64,000 nucleotides of DNA from Cellulomonas sp. Y8. Lineage in GTDB: Bacteria; Actinomycetota; Actinomycetes; Actinomycetales; Cellulomonadaceae. The notes under the pieces were generated by a model. It was not told the origin of the DNA. It searched no databases and saw nothing but the letters and a program-made list of their open reading frames with translations. The stretch is from the NCBI RefSeq assembly GCF_008033115.1, contig NZ_CP041203.1, forward strand, positions 1,116,001-1,180,000, read 5' to 3'. Positions within the stretch are counted from its first letter, which is position 1. The number at the start of each line of letters is the position of its first letter. Of this stretch, positions 8,192 through 18,410 are shown in pieces. The position numbers and the translations under genes are program-made.

Positions 8192-9450
8192 ACACGTCGA
8201 AGAACGGCGCGGTCGCCCTGCTGTGCGCCTCGCTGCTCAACCGCGGCACCACGCGGCTCAAGAACGTCGCGCGGATCGTCGAGGTCGACCGGATCGTCGA
8301 CGTGCTGCGGTCCGTCGGCGTCCGCGCCACCTGGTCCGCCGACGGCCGCGACCTGGAGATCGTCGTGCCGAAGGACCTCGACCTCGAGGCCATCGACGTC
8401 GACGCCGCCCGCCGCACCCGGTCGATCATCATGTTCTTCGGTCCGCTCCTCGGGCAGCGGGACGAGTTCCGGCTCCCCTACGCGGGCGGCTGCGACCTCG
8501 GCTCCCGCACCGTCGAGCCGCACATGATCGCGCTGCGCCCGTTCGGCCTCTCCGTCACCGCGAGCGGCGGCCGCTACCTCGCCCGCGTCACCGACCCCGG
8601 CACCGAGAACCTGTCGATCGTGCTCACCGAGCGCGGCGACACCGTGACCGAGAACGCGCTGATGGCCGCGGCCCGGCGCCCGGGCGTCACCACCATCCGC
8701 AACGCCAGCCCGAACTACATGGTCCAGGACCTGTGCTTCTACCTGGAGCTGCTGGGCGTCCGGGTCGAGGGCATCGGCACCACGACGCTGCGGGTGCACG
8801 GCAGGGCCGACATCGACGCCGACGTGGAGTACGCGGTCTCGGAGGACCCGGTCGAGGCGATGAGCCTGCTCACCGCCGGCATCGTCACCGGCTCCGAGAT
8901 CACGGTCGGCCGGGTGCCGATCGAGTTCATGGAGATCGAGCTCGCGACCCTGTCCGAGATGGGCCAGCGCTACACGCTGTCCGAGGAGTACACCGCGCAC
9001 AACGGCCGCACCCGGCTCGTCGACATCACGGTGCACCCGAGCGAGCTGCGCGCGCCGCTGGACAAGATCCACCCGATGCCGTTCCCCGGCCTCAACATCG
9101 ACAACCTGCCGTTCTTCGCGGTCATCGCCGCGTGCGCGACCGGGTCGACGCTGGTGCACGACTGGGTCTACGAGGGCCGGGCGATCCACCTGACCGACCT
9201 CACGCGGCTCGGCGCCGACGTGCGGCTGCTCGACGCGCACCGGCTGCAGGTGTCCGGCCCGACCCGCTGGTCCGGTGCCGAGGTGTCCTGCCCGCCGGCC
9301 CTGCGCCCCGCCGTCGTCATCCTGCTCGCCATGCTGGCGGCGAAGGGCGAGAGCGTGCTGCGCAACGTCGACATCATCGCCCGCGGCTACGAGGGGCTGC
9401 AGGAGCGGCTCGTCGAGCTCGGCGCGCAGATCGAGACGTTCCGGGACTGA
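8152..9450 (+). CDS. MurA-like UDP-GlcNAc enolpyruvyltransferase part of the split gene
   Basis: About 432 residues of the EPSP synthase/MurA fold. The NTSKNGAVALLCASLL block corresponds to the MurA substrate-binding start, and YAGGCDLGSRTVEPH keeps the catalytic loop cysteine (Cys114 counted from 8152). The reaction expected of the family is transfer of enolpyruvate from PEP to UDP-GlcNAc, the first step of peptidoglycan synthesis. 8152 is an internal GTG without a good ribosome binding site; the natural start is probably the upstream GTG at 7853 via the fused HTH domain. If the break is real, this part would be poorly translated. The HTH fusion suggests it could act as a metabolic regulator rather than the housekeeping MurA. 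Confidence 0.85.
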   Translation: MRGGAQLSGRLDVNTSKNGAVALLCASLLNRGTTRLKNVARIVEVDRIVDVLRSVGVRATWSADGRDLEIVVPKDLDLEAIDVDAARRTRSIIMFFGPLLGQRDEFRLPYAGGCDLGSRTVEPHMIALRPFGLSVTASGGRYLARVTDPGTENLSIVLTERGDTVTENALMAAARRPGVTTIRNASPNYMVQDLCFYLELLGVRVEGIGTTTLRVHGRADIDADVEYAVSEDPVEAMSLLTAGIVTGSEITVGRVPIEFMEIELATLSEMGQRYTLSEEYTAHNGRTRLVDITVHPSELRAPLDKIHPMPFPGLNIDNLPFFAVIAACATGSTLVHDWVYEGRAIHLTDLTRLGADVRLLDAHRLQVSGPTRWSGAEVSCPPALRPAVVILLAMLAAKGESVLRNVDIIARGYEGLQERLVELGAQIETFRD

Positions 9451-9457
9451 CGCCCCA

Positions 9458-9505
9458 CGCACGACGAAGGACCGGGAGCGCGTGCTCCCGGCCGTTCGTC
9501 GTGCG
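9458..9505. terminator. Bidirectional terminator between the MurA-like gene and guaB
   Basis: An outer stem (9458-9468 with 9495-9505) and an inner stem (9472-9479 with 9484-9491) lie between two convergent stop codons. Confidence 0.8.
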
Positions 9506-9513
9506 GCGTGTGC

Positions 9514-11846
<2,333 letters not shown>

Positions 11847-11948
11847 CGACCTCCGCCTTCCGCCTGTGCCAGGACCCTGGCGGATCCGGCTTCCTTCCTG
11901 TATCGGCCGGATCGGCGCCGACGTTAGCGTCCAGGAAGAACCCAGGTG

Positions 11949-13271
11949 TCAGGCGGAGACGGCCAGCACCTCGTGGACCAGGCCCGGAACCGTGCGCACG
12001 CGGTGCACCTGACGACCCAGCGGGACCTCCCCGGCCGCCTCGTCCGGCACCATCACGAACACCGGCAGCTCGGCGTGCGCCTCCGCCACCGCACCGACGA
12101 GCCCCAGGTCGGGGGCCGTCTGCTCGCTCAGCAGCACCACCGCCGACGGCGAGGTCATGGCCGCGATCTCGAGCAGCCGGTGCCGGCCCGTGGGCCCCGC
12201 GACCACGCGCGCGTCGACGCCGGCGTCGGCCAGCGCGCCCGCGAGCACGTGCAGCGACAGCGGCCGAGGTTCACCCGGTGCCGCGAGCAGCAGGACGATC
12301 CGGCGGCGCGACGGGTGCCGCGGGACGCGACCCGAACGGTCGCGGAGCACCGCCAGGGCCGCGGCGGACACCAGCGCGTCGGGCTCGTCGCCCGGGCGGG
12401 CGAGCACGGTCCGGGACGCGATGCCCGCGCGGGCGGGCGCGACCAGGTCGGACCACCAGCGGACCAGGTCGCCACCGGCGGGGAGCGCGAGCTGCCGGGT
12501 CACCTCGGCGGCGTCGGCCCGGAGGGCGGCGTCGATGACCGAGGTGGGGGTGGCGGGCCGGGGCGGGCGCCCGGCGCGACCGCCCGGCGCCGCGGGCGCG
12601 CGGGACGAGGCCGGGGCGCCGGGGCGCGGGTCGCCGGTCGCCGCGTCCTCGGGGGCGCGCGCGGGCGCGTCGGGGACGGCGCTGAGGTGGCGGCCCGGGC
12701 CGGCGGGCGTGCCGGGCGCGTCCGGGCCGGGCGTCGCACCGGAACCGGTGGTCGCGTCGGGACCGACGCCCGAGCCGGACCCGGCGGCCGCGCCGGGACC
12801 GGCGGTCGCGTCGGGACCGCCGGTCGCGCCGGGGCCGGGAGCCCCGACCGGGCCGTCGGCGTCCGCGGCGGCGCCGTCGGCGCGGTGCCCGCCGTCCCCG
12901 GCCCCGCGGTGGGCGCGGACGCCGTCGTGCTCCGGCGACGTCACGGGGTCGGGCACGACCCCCGGCGCGCCCTCGCGGGCCAGCCGGGCGGCGTCCGCCG
13001 GGGGCACCCCGTCGAGGGTCAGCGAGCGCATGGCCATCAGCCGCGCCAGGTCGGCCGCGCTGTACCGGCGGTGCGCGCCCGCCGTGTGCTCCGACGGACC
13101 GAGCCCGTAGCGGCGGTCCCAGGTGCGCAGCGTGGCGGGGGCGACCCCGAGGCGCGACGCGACGGCGGCGACGGTGAGGATCGGCCCGTCGAGCTCGACC
13201 GCCTCTGTCGCGCGGTCGTCGGGGCCCCGCCCGGCGTCGCCGGTCGGCTCCTCGTCCTCGCTGTGCTGCAT
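11949..13271 (-). CDS. MerR-family regulator with a cobalamin-binding-like C-terminal half
   Basis: About 440 residues. Residues 28-100 are a MerR winged helix (TVAAVASRLGVAPATLRTWD, then RRYSAADLARLMAMR). Residues 110-225 are a repetitive Gly/Pro/Asp/Ala linker. The last 200 residues resemble the helical bundle plus Rossmann layout of CarH-type regulators (VIDAALRADAAEVTRQL, then RIVLLLAAPGEPRPLSLHVL), but the DxHxxG cobalamin ligand motif is absent, so B12 binding is doubtful. The start is uncertain: ATG at 13271 is chosen, and a longer frame opens at 13376. The gene lies between the BldM-like and WhiD genes, suggesting a shared developmental or stress circuit. Confidence 0.8.
   Translation of the reverse strand: MQHSEDEEPTGDAGRGPDDRATEAVELDGPILTVAAVASRLGVAPATLRTWDRRYGLGPSEHTAGAHRRYSAADLARLMAMRSLTLDGVPPADAARLAREGAPGVVPDPVTSPEHDGVRAHRGAGDGGHRADGAAADADGPVGAPGPGATGGPDATAGPGAAAGSGSGVGPDATTGSGATPGPDAPGTPAGPGRHLSAVPDAPARAPEDAATGDPRPGAPASSRAPAAPGGRAGRPPRPATPTSVIDAALRADAAEVTRQLALPAGGDLVRWWSDLVAPARAGIASRTVLARPGDEPDALVSAAALAVLRDRSGRVPRHPSRRRIVLLLAAPGEPRPLSLHVLAGALADAGVDARVVAGPTGRHRLLEIAAMTSPSAVVLLSEQTAPDLGLVGAVAEAHAELPVFVMVPDEAAGEVPLGRQVHRVRTVPGLVHEVLAVSA
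12680..12860. repeat. Low-complexity repeat coding the MerR linker
   Basis: Imperfect repeats of a GPGATxG / GPDATxG-coding unit give a flexible Gly/Pro/Ala/Asp linker inside the MerR gene. Such tracts expand and contract easily. Confidence 0.6.
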
Positions 13272-13400
13272 CTCGTCCGTCTCGTCCCCGCCGCCGGTCC
13301 CGCGGCCCGTCCTCGATTGTGCCGGGGATCTGGCGCGGTTTCCAGCGGCGGCGGACCGGACCGCGCCAGCACGCACGACCGCGCCGGACCAACCGCGCCA

Positions 13401-13457
13401 CGAATCGCGTCAGTGCTGGTCGACGCGCTGAAGCGATTCGCGCCGAACCGATTCGCG
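13401..13457 (+). promoter_or_regulatory. Repeated GATTCGCG motifs upstream of whiD
   Basis: GATTCGCG occurs at 13435-13442 and 13450-13457 (15 bp apart) just upstream of the -35 box. A related inverted copy CGAATCGCG is at 13401-13409. The spacing suggests an activator or repressor site. Confidence 0.45.
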
Positions 13458-13465
13458 ACACGGTC

Positions 13466-13494
13466 TTGAACAACTGCTGGCGCGGTTGTACTGT
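13466..13494 (+). promoter_or_regulatory. whiD promoter
   Basis: TTGAAC (13466-13471), a 17-bp spacer and TACTGT (13489-13494). This is a good primary-sigma-type promoter about 120 nt upstream of the whiD ATG, leaving a leader of roughly 115 nt. Confidence 0.7.
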
Positions 13495-13616
13495 CCTCAT
13501 CAGTGCAGTTCAGCCGACGCACCAGGGACCTCGGTCCCAGGGAACGGTCGTCGGACGGACCGCCCCCCGCACGTCATCAGAACGGCGCCACCGCGCCGAG
13601 TGGATGGAGGACCCCC

Positions 13617-13919
13617 ATGGCCGAGATCTCCCGCCTCCCGGGACCCGTGATGGAGCTCTGGGAGTGGCAGTACGAGGGTGCCTGCCGCGACGCCGACCAG
13701 GACCTGTTCTTCCACCCCGAGGGCGAGCGGGGCGCCGCGCGCCGCCGCCGCGCCGAGGCGGCCAAGGCGATCTGCGCGACCTGCCCGGTCATCAACGAGT
13801 GCCGCGAGCAGTCGCTCGCGGTCCGCGAGCCGTACGGCGTCTGGGGCGGCCTCTCCGAGGACGAGCGCACCGCCGTCCTCGCCGAGCGCGCCGGCCGGAC
13901 GACCCACCAGGCGATCTGA
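13617..13919 (+). CDS. whiD: WhiB-family iron-sulfur regulator, WhiD/WhiB3 type
   Basis: This 100-residue WhiB-like protein carries a 4Fe-4S cluster and works with the primary sigma factor. The four cluster cysteines are Cys23, Cys53, Cys56 and Cys62 (CATCPVINEC), and the GVWGG turn is at 74-78. The N-terminus SRLPGPVMELWEWQ and the LFFHPEGERGAAR block are diagnostic for the WhiD (Streptomyces)/WhiB3 (Mycobacterium) group. The ATG at 13617 follows GGAGG. Longer in-frame starts precede the ribosome binding site and lie in the leader. It is transcribed alone and ends at a 36-nt perfect palindrome. Confidence 0.95.
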   Translation: MAEISRLPGPVMELWEWQYEGACRDADQDLFFHPEGERGAARRRRAEAAKAICATCPVINECREQSLAVREPYGVWGGLSEDERTAVLAERAGRTTHQAI

Positions 13920-14013
13920 GCCGCGCGGCGTCCGAGCCGCCGACGGCCCGGACGCCGCCACCTGAGCGTGGCGACCGAGCGCGGTGCGACACCGCGCGGT
14001 CGCCGTCCACGAG

Positions 14014-14049
14014 CGACGGGGCCCCTCCGCATGCGGAGGGGCCCCGTCG
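14014..14049 (+). terminator. whiD terminator (perfect palindrome)
   Basis: A 36-nt perfect palindrome (14014-14031 with 14032-14049) about 95 nt past the whiD stop codon. Confidence 0.8.
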
Positions 14050-14138
14050 TGCTGTCAGGCCCGCGCCCGGCCGCGGGAGGCGCGCCGCCGACCGCGCCCG
14101 TCCGGCGCCCCGCCCGCCCGCGCGCGCCGAGCGGGTAC

Positions 14139-14185
14139 CCGACACGTCGAGCGCGCAGCCGGCGACGACGCGCTCGACGTGTCGG
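14139..14185. repeat. Long inverted repeat, 17-bp arms
   Basis: Perfect arms at 14139-14155 and 14169-14185 with a 13-nt spacer, between the whiD and groES terminators. It has the same architecture as the inverted repeat at 4665-4716 but an unrelated sequence. Apart from this and the two terminators, I see nothing else in 13920-14307. Confidence 0.6.
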
Positions 14186-14234
14186 TTGCCCTCTCGACGG
14201 CGGGACGCGCCGCGCACACAGGGGCCCCGGACGC

Positions 14235-14272
14235 GACGAGGGCCCCCTCCGTCCACGGAGAGGGCCCTCGTC
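14235..14272 (-). terminator. groES terminator
   Basis: The stem 14235-14245 with 14262-14272 is extended inward by CTCCG/CGGAG pairing. It lies 35 nt past the groES stop. Confidence 0.75.
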
Positions 14273-14307
14273 AGGCGTCCGCCGGCCCGCGCGGGCCGGC
14301 GGGGGCG

Positions 14308-14604
14308 TCACCTGGTGACGACCGCCAGGATGTCGCGCGCGGAGAGGATGAGGTACTCCTCGCCGTCGTACTTGACCTCGGTGCCGCCGTACTTGCTGTA
14401 GATGACCTTGTCACCGACCGCCACGTCGAGCGGGACGCGGTTGCCGTTGTCGTCGATGCGACCCGGACCCACGGCCAGGACCTCGCCCTCCTGGGGCTTC
14501 TCCTTGGCGCTGTCCGGGATGACGAGACCGGAGGCGGTCGTCTGCTCCGCCTCGAGCGTCTTGACGACGATCCGGTCCTCGAGCGGCTTGATGGAGACCG
14601 ACAC
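14308..14604 (-). CDS. groES: Co-chaperonin GroES
   Basis: This 98-residue GroES has the usual length. It starts [20 protein letters not shown], contains the mobile loop [17 protein letters not shown] and ends [15 protein letters not shown]. It caps the GroEL cage during protein folding. The start is GTG at 14604 with GGGGAGG upstream; the longer in-frame ATG lies upstream of the promoter and is not real. Two CIRCE operators overlap the promoter, so HrcA control is expected. No groEL follows: the next gene downstream is the convergent whiD, so groES is monocistronic here. Confidence 0.96.
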   Translation of the reverse strand: MSVSIKPLEDRIVVKTLEAEQTTASGLVIPDSAKEKPQEGEVLAVGPGRIDDNGNRVPLDVAVGDKVIYSKYGGTEVKYDGEEYLILSARDILAVVTR

Positions 14605-14699
14605 AGCGGACCTCCCCTTCGCGTGTGAGTGCTGCCTGATGTCCGTTGTCGCCCCGTCGGTCCTGCCGTCGTCGCGGGTGCCGGCCGAACTGCGGTGCG

Positions 14700-14726
14700 C
14701 TGGCACTCCCACGAGGAGAGTGCCGA
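14700..14726 (-). promoter_or_regulatory. CIRCE element 1 (HrcA operator) of groES
   Basis: The half-sites CTGGCACTC (14700-14708) and GAGTGCCGA (14718-14726) are separated by exactly 9 nt, matching the CIRCE consensus. The element sits on the expected transcription start. Confidence 0.85.
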
Positions 14727-14731
14727 TCAGC

Positions 14732-14760
14732 ACTCTAGGAACCCGTCAGCACTCGGTCAA
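14732..14760 (-). promoter_or_regulatory. groES promoter
   Basis: On the minus strand, TTGACC (14755-14760), a 17-bp spacer and TAGAGT (14732-14737). CIRCE 2 covers the -35 box and CIRCE 1 the start point. Confidence 0.8.
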
Positions 14761-14772
14761 GGCGAGTGCCAA
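14746..14772 (-). promoter_or_regulatory. CIRCE element 2 (HrcA operator) of groES
   Basis: The half-sites TCAGCACTC (14746-14754) and GAGTGCCAA (14764-14772) have 9 nt between them, overlapping the -35 box. An extra single half-site CAGCACTC at 14728-14735 lies between the two elements. Confidence 0.85.
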
Positions 14773-14854
14773 CGTCCGGGGGTCGCGCGTCACATCCGTC
14801 CGCCCCGGCCGCGGCGCCCGTCGTCGGCCCGCGCCGCCGTGCGAGGATCGCGGG

Positions 14855-16054
14855 ATGGACGCGTCCGGCCTCGCCAAGCTGCTCAGCCCCGAGGGCTGGG
14901 CCCTGCTGTCCGCCCTCCCCCCGTACGACGAGCGGCACGCGATGGCCCTGTCCGAGCGCCTGCGCAAGGACGGCTTCGACGCCGACCTGGTCGCGGCGGC
15001 GCTGACCCAGTCGCGGCTGCGAGCTAGGGCGCACGACAAGCTCGGCGAGTTCGCGGACGGCATGCTGTTCACCCCCGCGGGCCTCGAGCAGGCGACCCGG
15101 CTGGTGGTCGCCGCCCGGCACGCGCGCCGGTACGCGGCCGCGGGCGTCACCCGCGTCGCCGACCTGACCTCGGGCCTCGGCGCCGACGCGATGGCGTTCG
15201 CGGGCGTCGGGCTGCGGGTGCTCGCCGTCGACGCCGACGAGACCACCGCCGCCCTGGCGACGATCAACCTGCGCGCGTTCCCCGAGGCCGAGGTCCGGCA
15301 CGGCGACGGCCTGGCGGTCGACCTCGCCGCCGAGGGCGTGGACGGCGTGTACGCCGACCCCGCGCGCCGGACGTCGGGCGGGAGCCGGGTGTTCGACCCG
15401 GCGGCCTACGCCCCGCCGCTGGACGACGTCCTCGCCCTCCGCGAGCGCGTGCCGGCCCTGGGCCTCAAGCTCGGCCCGGGCGTGCCGCACGGCGCGCTGC
15501 CGGACGACGCCGAGGCGCAGTGGGTGTCGGTCGACGGCGACGTCGTCGAGCTCGGCCTGTGGTTCGGCCCGCTCGCACCCGAGGGCCCCGGCCGGTCGGC
15601 GCTGCTGCTGGGGGCCGCCGGCGGGTCCGCCGTGCTGCGCGCCGCCGGCGAGCGGTCCCGCGCCGAGGTCGGGCCCGTCGGCGCCTACCTCTACGAGCCC
15701 GACGGGGCCGTGATCCGCGCCGGGCTGGTCGCCGAGGTCGCCGCCGAGGTGCAGGGACGGCTCGTGGACAGCACGATCGCCTACGTGACCTCCGACGCGC
15801 TGCACGCGACCCCGTTCGCCACGGCCTACCGGGTGCTCGACACCCTGCCGTTCGGCCTCAAGCGGCTGCGGGCCTACCTGCGCGAGCGCGGCGTCGGGTC
15901 GCTGACGATCAAGAAGCGCGGCACCGCGGTCGTCCCGGAGCAGCTGCGCCGCCAGCTCGACCTCCGCGGGACGGCCGCCGCGACGATCGTGCTCACCCGC
16001 GTCGCCGGCCAGCAGCAGGTGCTGCTCGTCGAGCCCGTCGGCGCCGCCGCGTGA
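14855..16054 (+). CDS. Class I SAM-dependent methyltransferase with THUMP-like domain
   Basis: This 399-residue protein has an N-terminal helical region, a Rossmann methyltransferase core (VADLTSGLGADAMAFAGVGL as SAM motif I, then LAVDADETTAALA) with the catalytic-type loop VYADPARRTSGG, and a C-terminal THUMP-like region with GVGSLTIKKRGTAV. Such proteins are common in actinobacteria, and the target is unknown, presumably RNA. The ATG at 14855 is divergent from groES. The stop overlaps the next start (GTGA), so the two genes are coupled. Confidence 0.85.
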   Translation: MDASGLAKLLSPEGWALLSALPPYDERHAMALSERLRKDGFDADLVAAALTQSRLRARAHDKLGEFADGMLFTPAGLEQATRLVVAARHARRYAAAGVTRVADLTSGLGADAMAFAGVGLRVLAVDADETTAALATINLRAFPEAEVRHGDGLAVDLAAEGVDGVYADPARRTSGGSRVFDPAAYAPPLDDVLALRERVPALGLKLGPGVPHGALPDDAEAQWVSVDGDVVELGLWFGPLAPEGPGRSALLLGAAGGSAVLRAAGERSRAEVGPVGAYLYEPDGAVIRAGLVAEVAAEVQGRLVDSTIAYVTSDALHATPFATAYRVLDTLPFGLKRLRAYLRERGVGSLTIKKRGTAVVPEQLRRQLDLRGTAAATIVLTRVAGQQQVLLVEPVGAAA

Positions 16055-17199
16055 CCACCCCGACCCGGCTGCCGTTCGCGCGGTCCGAGCGGTCGACCGT
16101 CGGCATCGAGTGGGAGCTCGCGCTGGTCGACGCCGACTCCGGCGACCTGCGCCAGGTCGCCAGCACCGTCCTCGACGCGGTCCGCCCCGCCGGCGCGGCC
16201 GAGCACCCCGCGATCAAGCAGGAGCTGCTGCTCAACACCGTCGAGGTCGTGTCCGGCGTCTGCCGCACGGTCGGCGAGGCCGGCGCGGACCTGCAGCGCG
16301 CGGTCGACGAGGTGCGCACCGTCACCGACCCGCTGCGCGTCGAGCTGATGAGCGCCGGCACCCACCCGTTCGCGCGCTGGGCCCAGCAGAAGGTCACGGA
16401 CAAGCAGCGGTACGCCACCCTGATCGACCGGACGCAGTGGTGGGGCCGGCAGATGCTGATCTACGGCGTGCACGTGCACGTCGGGATCGAGGACCGGGAC
16501 AAGGTGCTGCCGATCTCCCGTGCCCTGCTGACCACGTTCGCGCACCTGCAGTCGCTGTCCGCGTCCAGCCCGTTCTGGGGCGGCAAGGACACCGGGTACG
16601 CGTCGAACCGCGCGCTGATGTTCCAGCAGCTGCCGACCGCCGGGCTGCCCTTCCCGTTCGAGCGCTGGGACCAGCTCGAGGCCTACGTCGGCGACATGCT
16701 GCACACCGGGGTCATCGACGCGTTCGACGAGGTGCGCTGGGACGTCCGGCCGTCGCCGAGGTTCGGCACGATCGAGGCCCGGATCTGCGACGGCTCCCCC
16801 AGCCTGCTCGAGGTGACGGCGCTCGCCGCGCTCACGCACTGCCTCGTCGAGCACTTCTCCACGCTGCTCGACCGCGGCGAGGAGCTGCCGACGATCCCGC
16901 CGTGGTTCGCCCAGGAGAACAAGTGGCGCTCGGCGCGCTACGGCATGGACGCCATCATCATCACGAACGCGGCGGGCGACGAGGAGCTCGTGACCGACGC
17001 GGTCGCGCGGCTGCTGGTCGACCTGGAGCCGGTCGCCGAGCGGCTGGGCTGCGCGACCGAGCTCGACGCCGTGCGGGTCATCCTGCGCAAGGGCGCGTCC
17101 TACCAGCGGCAGCGGGCCGTCGCCCGGCGGAACGCCGGCGAGCTCGACGCGGTGGTGGCGTCGCTGGTCGCGGAGATGCGGGCGGGTCGCCCGCTCTGA
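16051..17199 (+). CDS. YbdK-type carboxylate-amine ligase (glutamate-cysteine ligase family 2)
   Basis: This 382-residue protein of the GCS2 family starts RSERSTVGIEWELALVDADS, with the ATP-grasp-like metal-binding glutamates, and contains YGVHVHVGIEDRDKVLPI, FGTIEARICDG and KWRSARYGMDA. It ligates an amino group to the gamma-carboxylate of glutamate. Actinobacteria use mycothiol rather than glutathione, so the true product is uncertain. The GTG start overlaps the stop of the methyltransferase gene. The gene is convergent with tsaD, with only 24 nt between stops. Confidence 0.85.
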   Translation: MTTPTRLPFARSERSTVGIEWELALVDADSGDLRQVASTVLDAVRPAGAAEHPAIKQELLLNTVEVVSGVCRTVGEAGADLQRAVDEVRTVTDPLRVELMSAGTHPFARWAQQKVTDKQRYATLIDRTQWWGRQMLIYGVHVHVGIEDRDKVLPISRALLTTFAHLQSLSASSPFWGGKDTGYASNRALMFQQLPTAGLPFPFERWDQLEAYVGDMLHTGVIDAFDEVRWDVRPSPRFGTIEARICDGSPSLLEVTALAALTHCLVEHFSTLLDRGEELPTIPPWFAQENKWRSARYGMDAIIITNAAGDEELVTDAVARLLVDLEPVAERLGCATELDAVRVILRKGASYQRQRAVARRNAGELDAVVASLVAEMRAGRPL

Positions 17200-17223
17200 C
17201 CTCCGCGCGCGGGCCGCGCCAGG

Positions 17224-18282
17224 TCAGACCGTGACGGTCTCCAGCGGCATCGTCGAGTCGACGCCGATCGCGAAGTCCGACGCCGGCAGCCCGCGGCGCA
17301 CGACCGCGGCACCCAGAGCGGCGATCATCGCGCCGTTGTCCGTGCAGTACTTGATCGGCGGGATGCGCAGGTCGATCCCGGCCGCGGCGCACCGCTCGGC
17401 GGCCATGTCCCGCAGCTGCGAGTTCGCGGAGAACCCGCCGCCGACCACCAGGGTGTCCACGCCGTGCTTCCGGCAGGCCGCGATCGTCTTCGCGGTGAGC
17501 ACGTCGGCCACGGACGCGGCGAACGACGCCGACACGTCCTCGAGCGGGATGGGCTCGCCGGCGTCCTCGCGCGCCTCGACCCAGCGGGCCACGGCGGTCT
17601 TCAGGCCGGAGAACGAGAAGTCGTCCGCGTGCTTCGCCTGGTCCTTCGCGGCGGTGAGGCCGCGCGGGAACCGGATGGCCGTCGGGTCGCCCTCGCGCGC
17701 CAGGCGGTCGATGTGCGGGCCACCGGGGTAGGGCAGCCCCAGCAGCCGGCCGACCTTGTCGAACGCCTCGCCCGCCGCGTCGTCGAGCGTCGAGCCGAGC
17801 TCGTGCACGCCGGTGACGACGTCGTCGATCAGCAGCAGGCTGGAGTGCCCGCCGGACACGACGAGCGCCATGACCCGGTCGGGGAACAGGCCGTGCACCA
17901 GCTCGTCGACGGCCGCGTGGCCGATGACGTGGTTGACGCCGTAGAGCGGCTTGCCGAGGCCGTACGCGAGCGCCTTGGCCGCGGCGGTGCCGACGGTGAG
18001 CGACCCGACGAGGCCGGGCCCGGCCGTGACGGCGACCGCGTCGACGTCCACGAGCGTGACCCCGGCGGTGTCGAGCGCGCGCTCGATCGTCGGGATCATC
18101 GCCTCGAGGTGGGCGCGGGAGGCGATCTCCGGGATGATCCCGCCGAACCGCGCGTGCTCGTCCATGGAGGACGCGACGGCGTCGACCAGGAGCTCGCTGC
18201 GGTCGGCGTGGGCGCGGACCAGGGCGACCCCGGTCTCGTCGCAGGACGTCTCGATCCCCAGGACGAGGGGCGCTTCAGGCAT
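17224..18282 (-). CDS. tsaD: tRNA N6-adenosine threonylcarbamoyltransferase
   Basis: This 352-residue ASKHA-fold protein is the catalytic subunit for t6A37 on ANN-decoding tRNAs. It opens [19 protein letters not shown]. The metal-binding HxxxH is in [11 protein letters not shown], and [12 protein letters not shown] and [13 protein letters not shown] follow. The ATG at 18282 has TAGACT exactly 7 nt upstream and no ribosome binding site, so it is probably leaderless. Its partners tsaB and tsaE lie 1.4 and 2.3 kb away on the same strand, separated by an opposite-strand nitroreductase gene. Confidence 0.96.
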   Translation of the reverse strand: MPEAPLVLGIETSCDETGVALVRAHADRSELLVDAVASSMDEHARFGGIIPEIASRAHLEAMIPTIERALDTAGVTLVDVDAVAVTAGPGLVGSLTVGTAAAKALAYGLGKPLYGVNHVIGHAAVDELVHGLFPDRVMALVVSGGHSSLLLIDDVVTGVHELGSTLDDAAGEAFDKVGRLLGLPYPGGPHIDRLAREGDPTAIRFPRGLTAAKDQAKHADDFSFSGLKTAVARWVEAREDAGEPIPLEDVSASFAASVADVLTAKTIAACRKHGVDTLVVGGGFSANSQLRDMAAERCAAAGIDLRIPPIKYCTDNGAMIAALGAAVVRRGLPASDFAIGVDSTMPLETVTV

Positions 18283-18289
18283 GTCCCCG

Positions 18290-18295
18290 AGTCTA
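18290..18295 (-). promoter_or_regulatory. Candidate -10 box of tsaD (leaderless)
   Basis: TAGACT on the minus strand, 7 nt before the ATG; identical hexamer and spacing to the glmS site. Confidence 0.55.
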
Positions 18296-18410
18296 GGCCG
18301 CGCGCCCCGGTCCCCTTGCGCGTGCGGCGCACGCCGCGCGCGCGCGCGGTGTGACACGGTTCACGCAGGCAACAGGAATGACCTCGTAGATGTTGCGCAT
18401 TCAACCGATC

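Noticed and set aside
12680..12860. Possible CRISPR or minisatellite array
   Set aside because: The repeats are imperfect, unspaced and in frame; they code the MerR linker.
13920..14307. tRNA or small RNA gene between whiD and groES
   Set aside because: The structure is explained by two terminators and one long inverted repeat; no cloverleaf or promoter was found.
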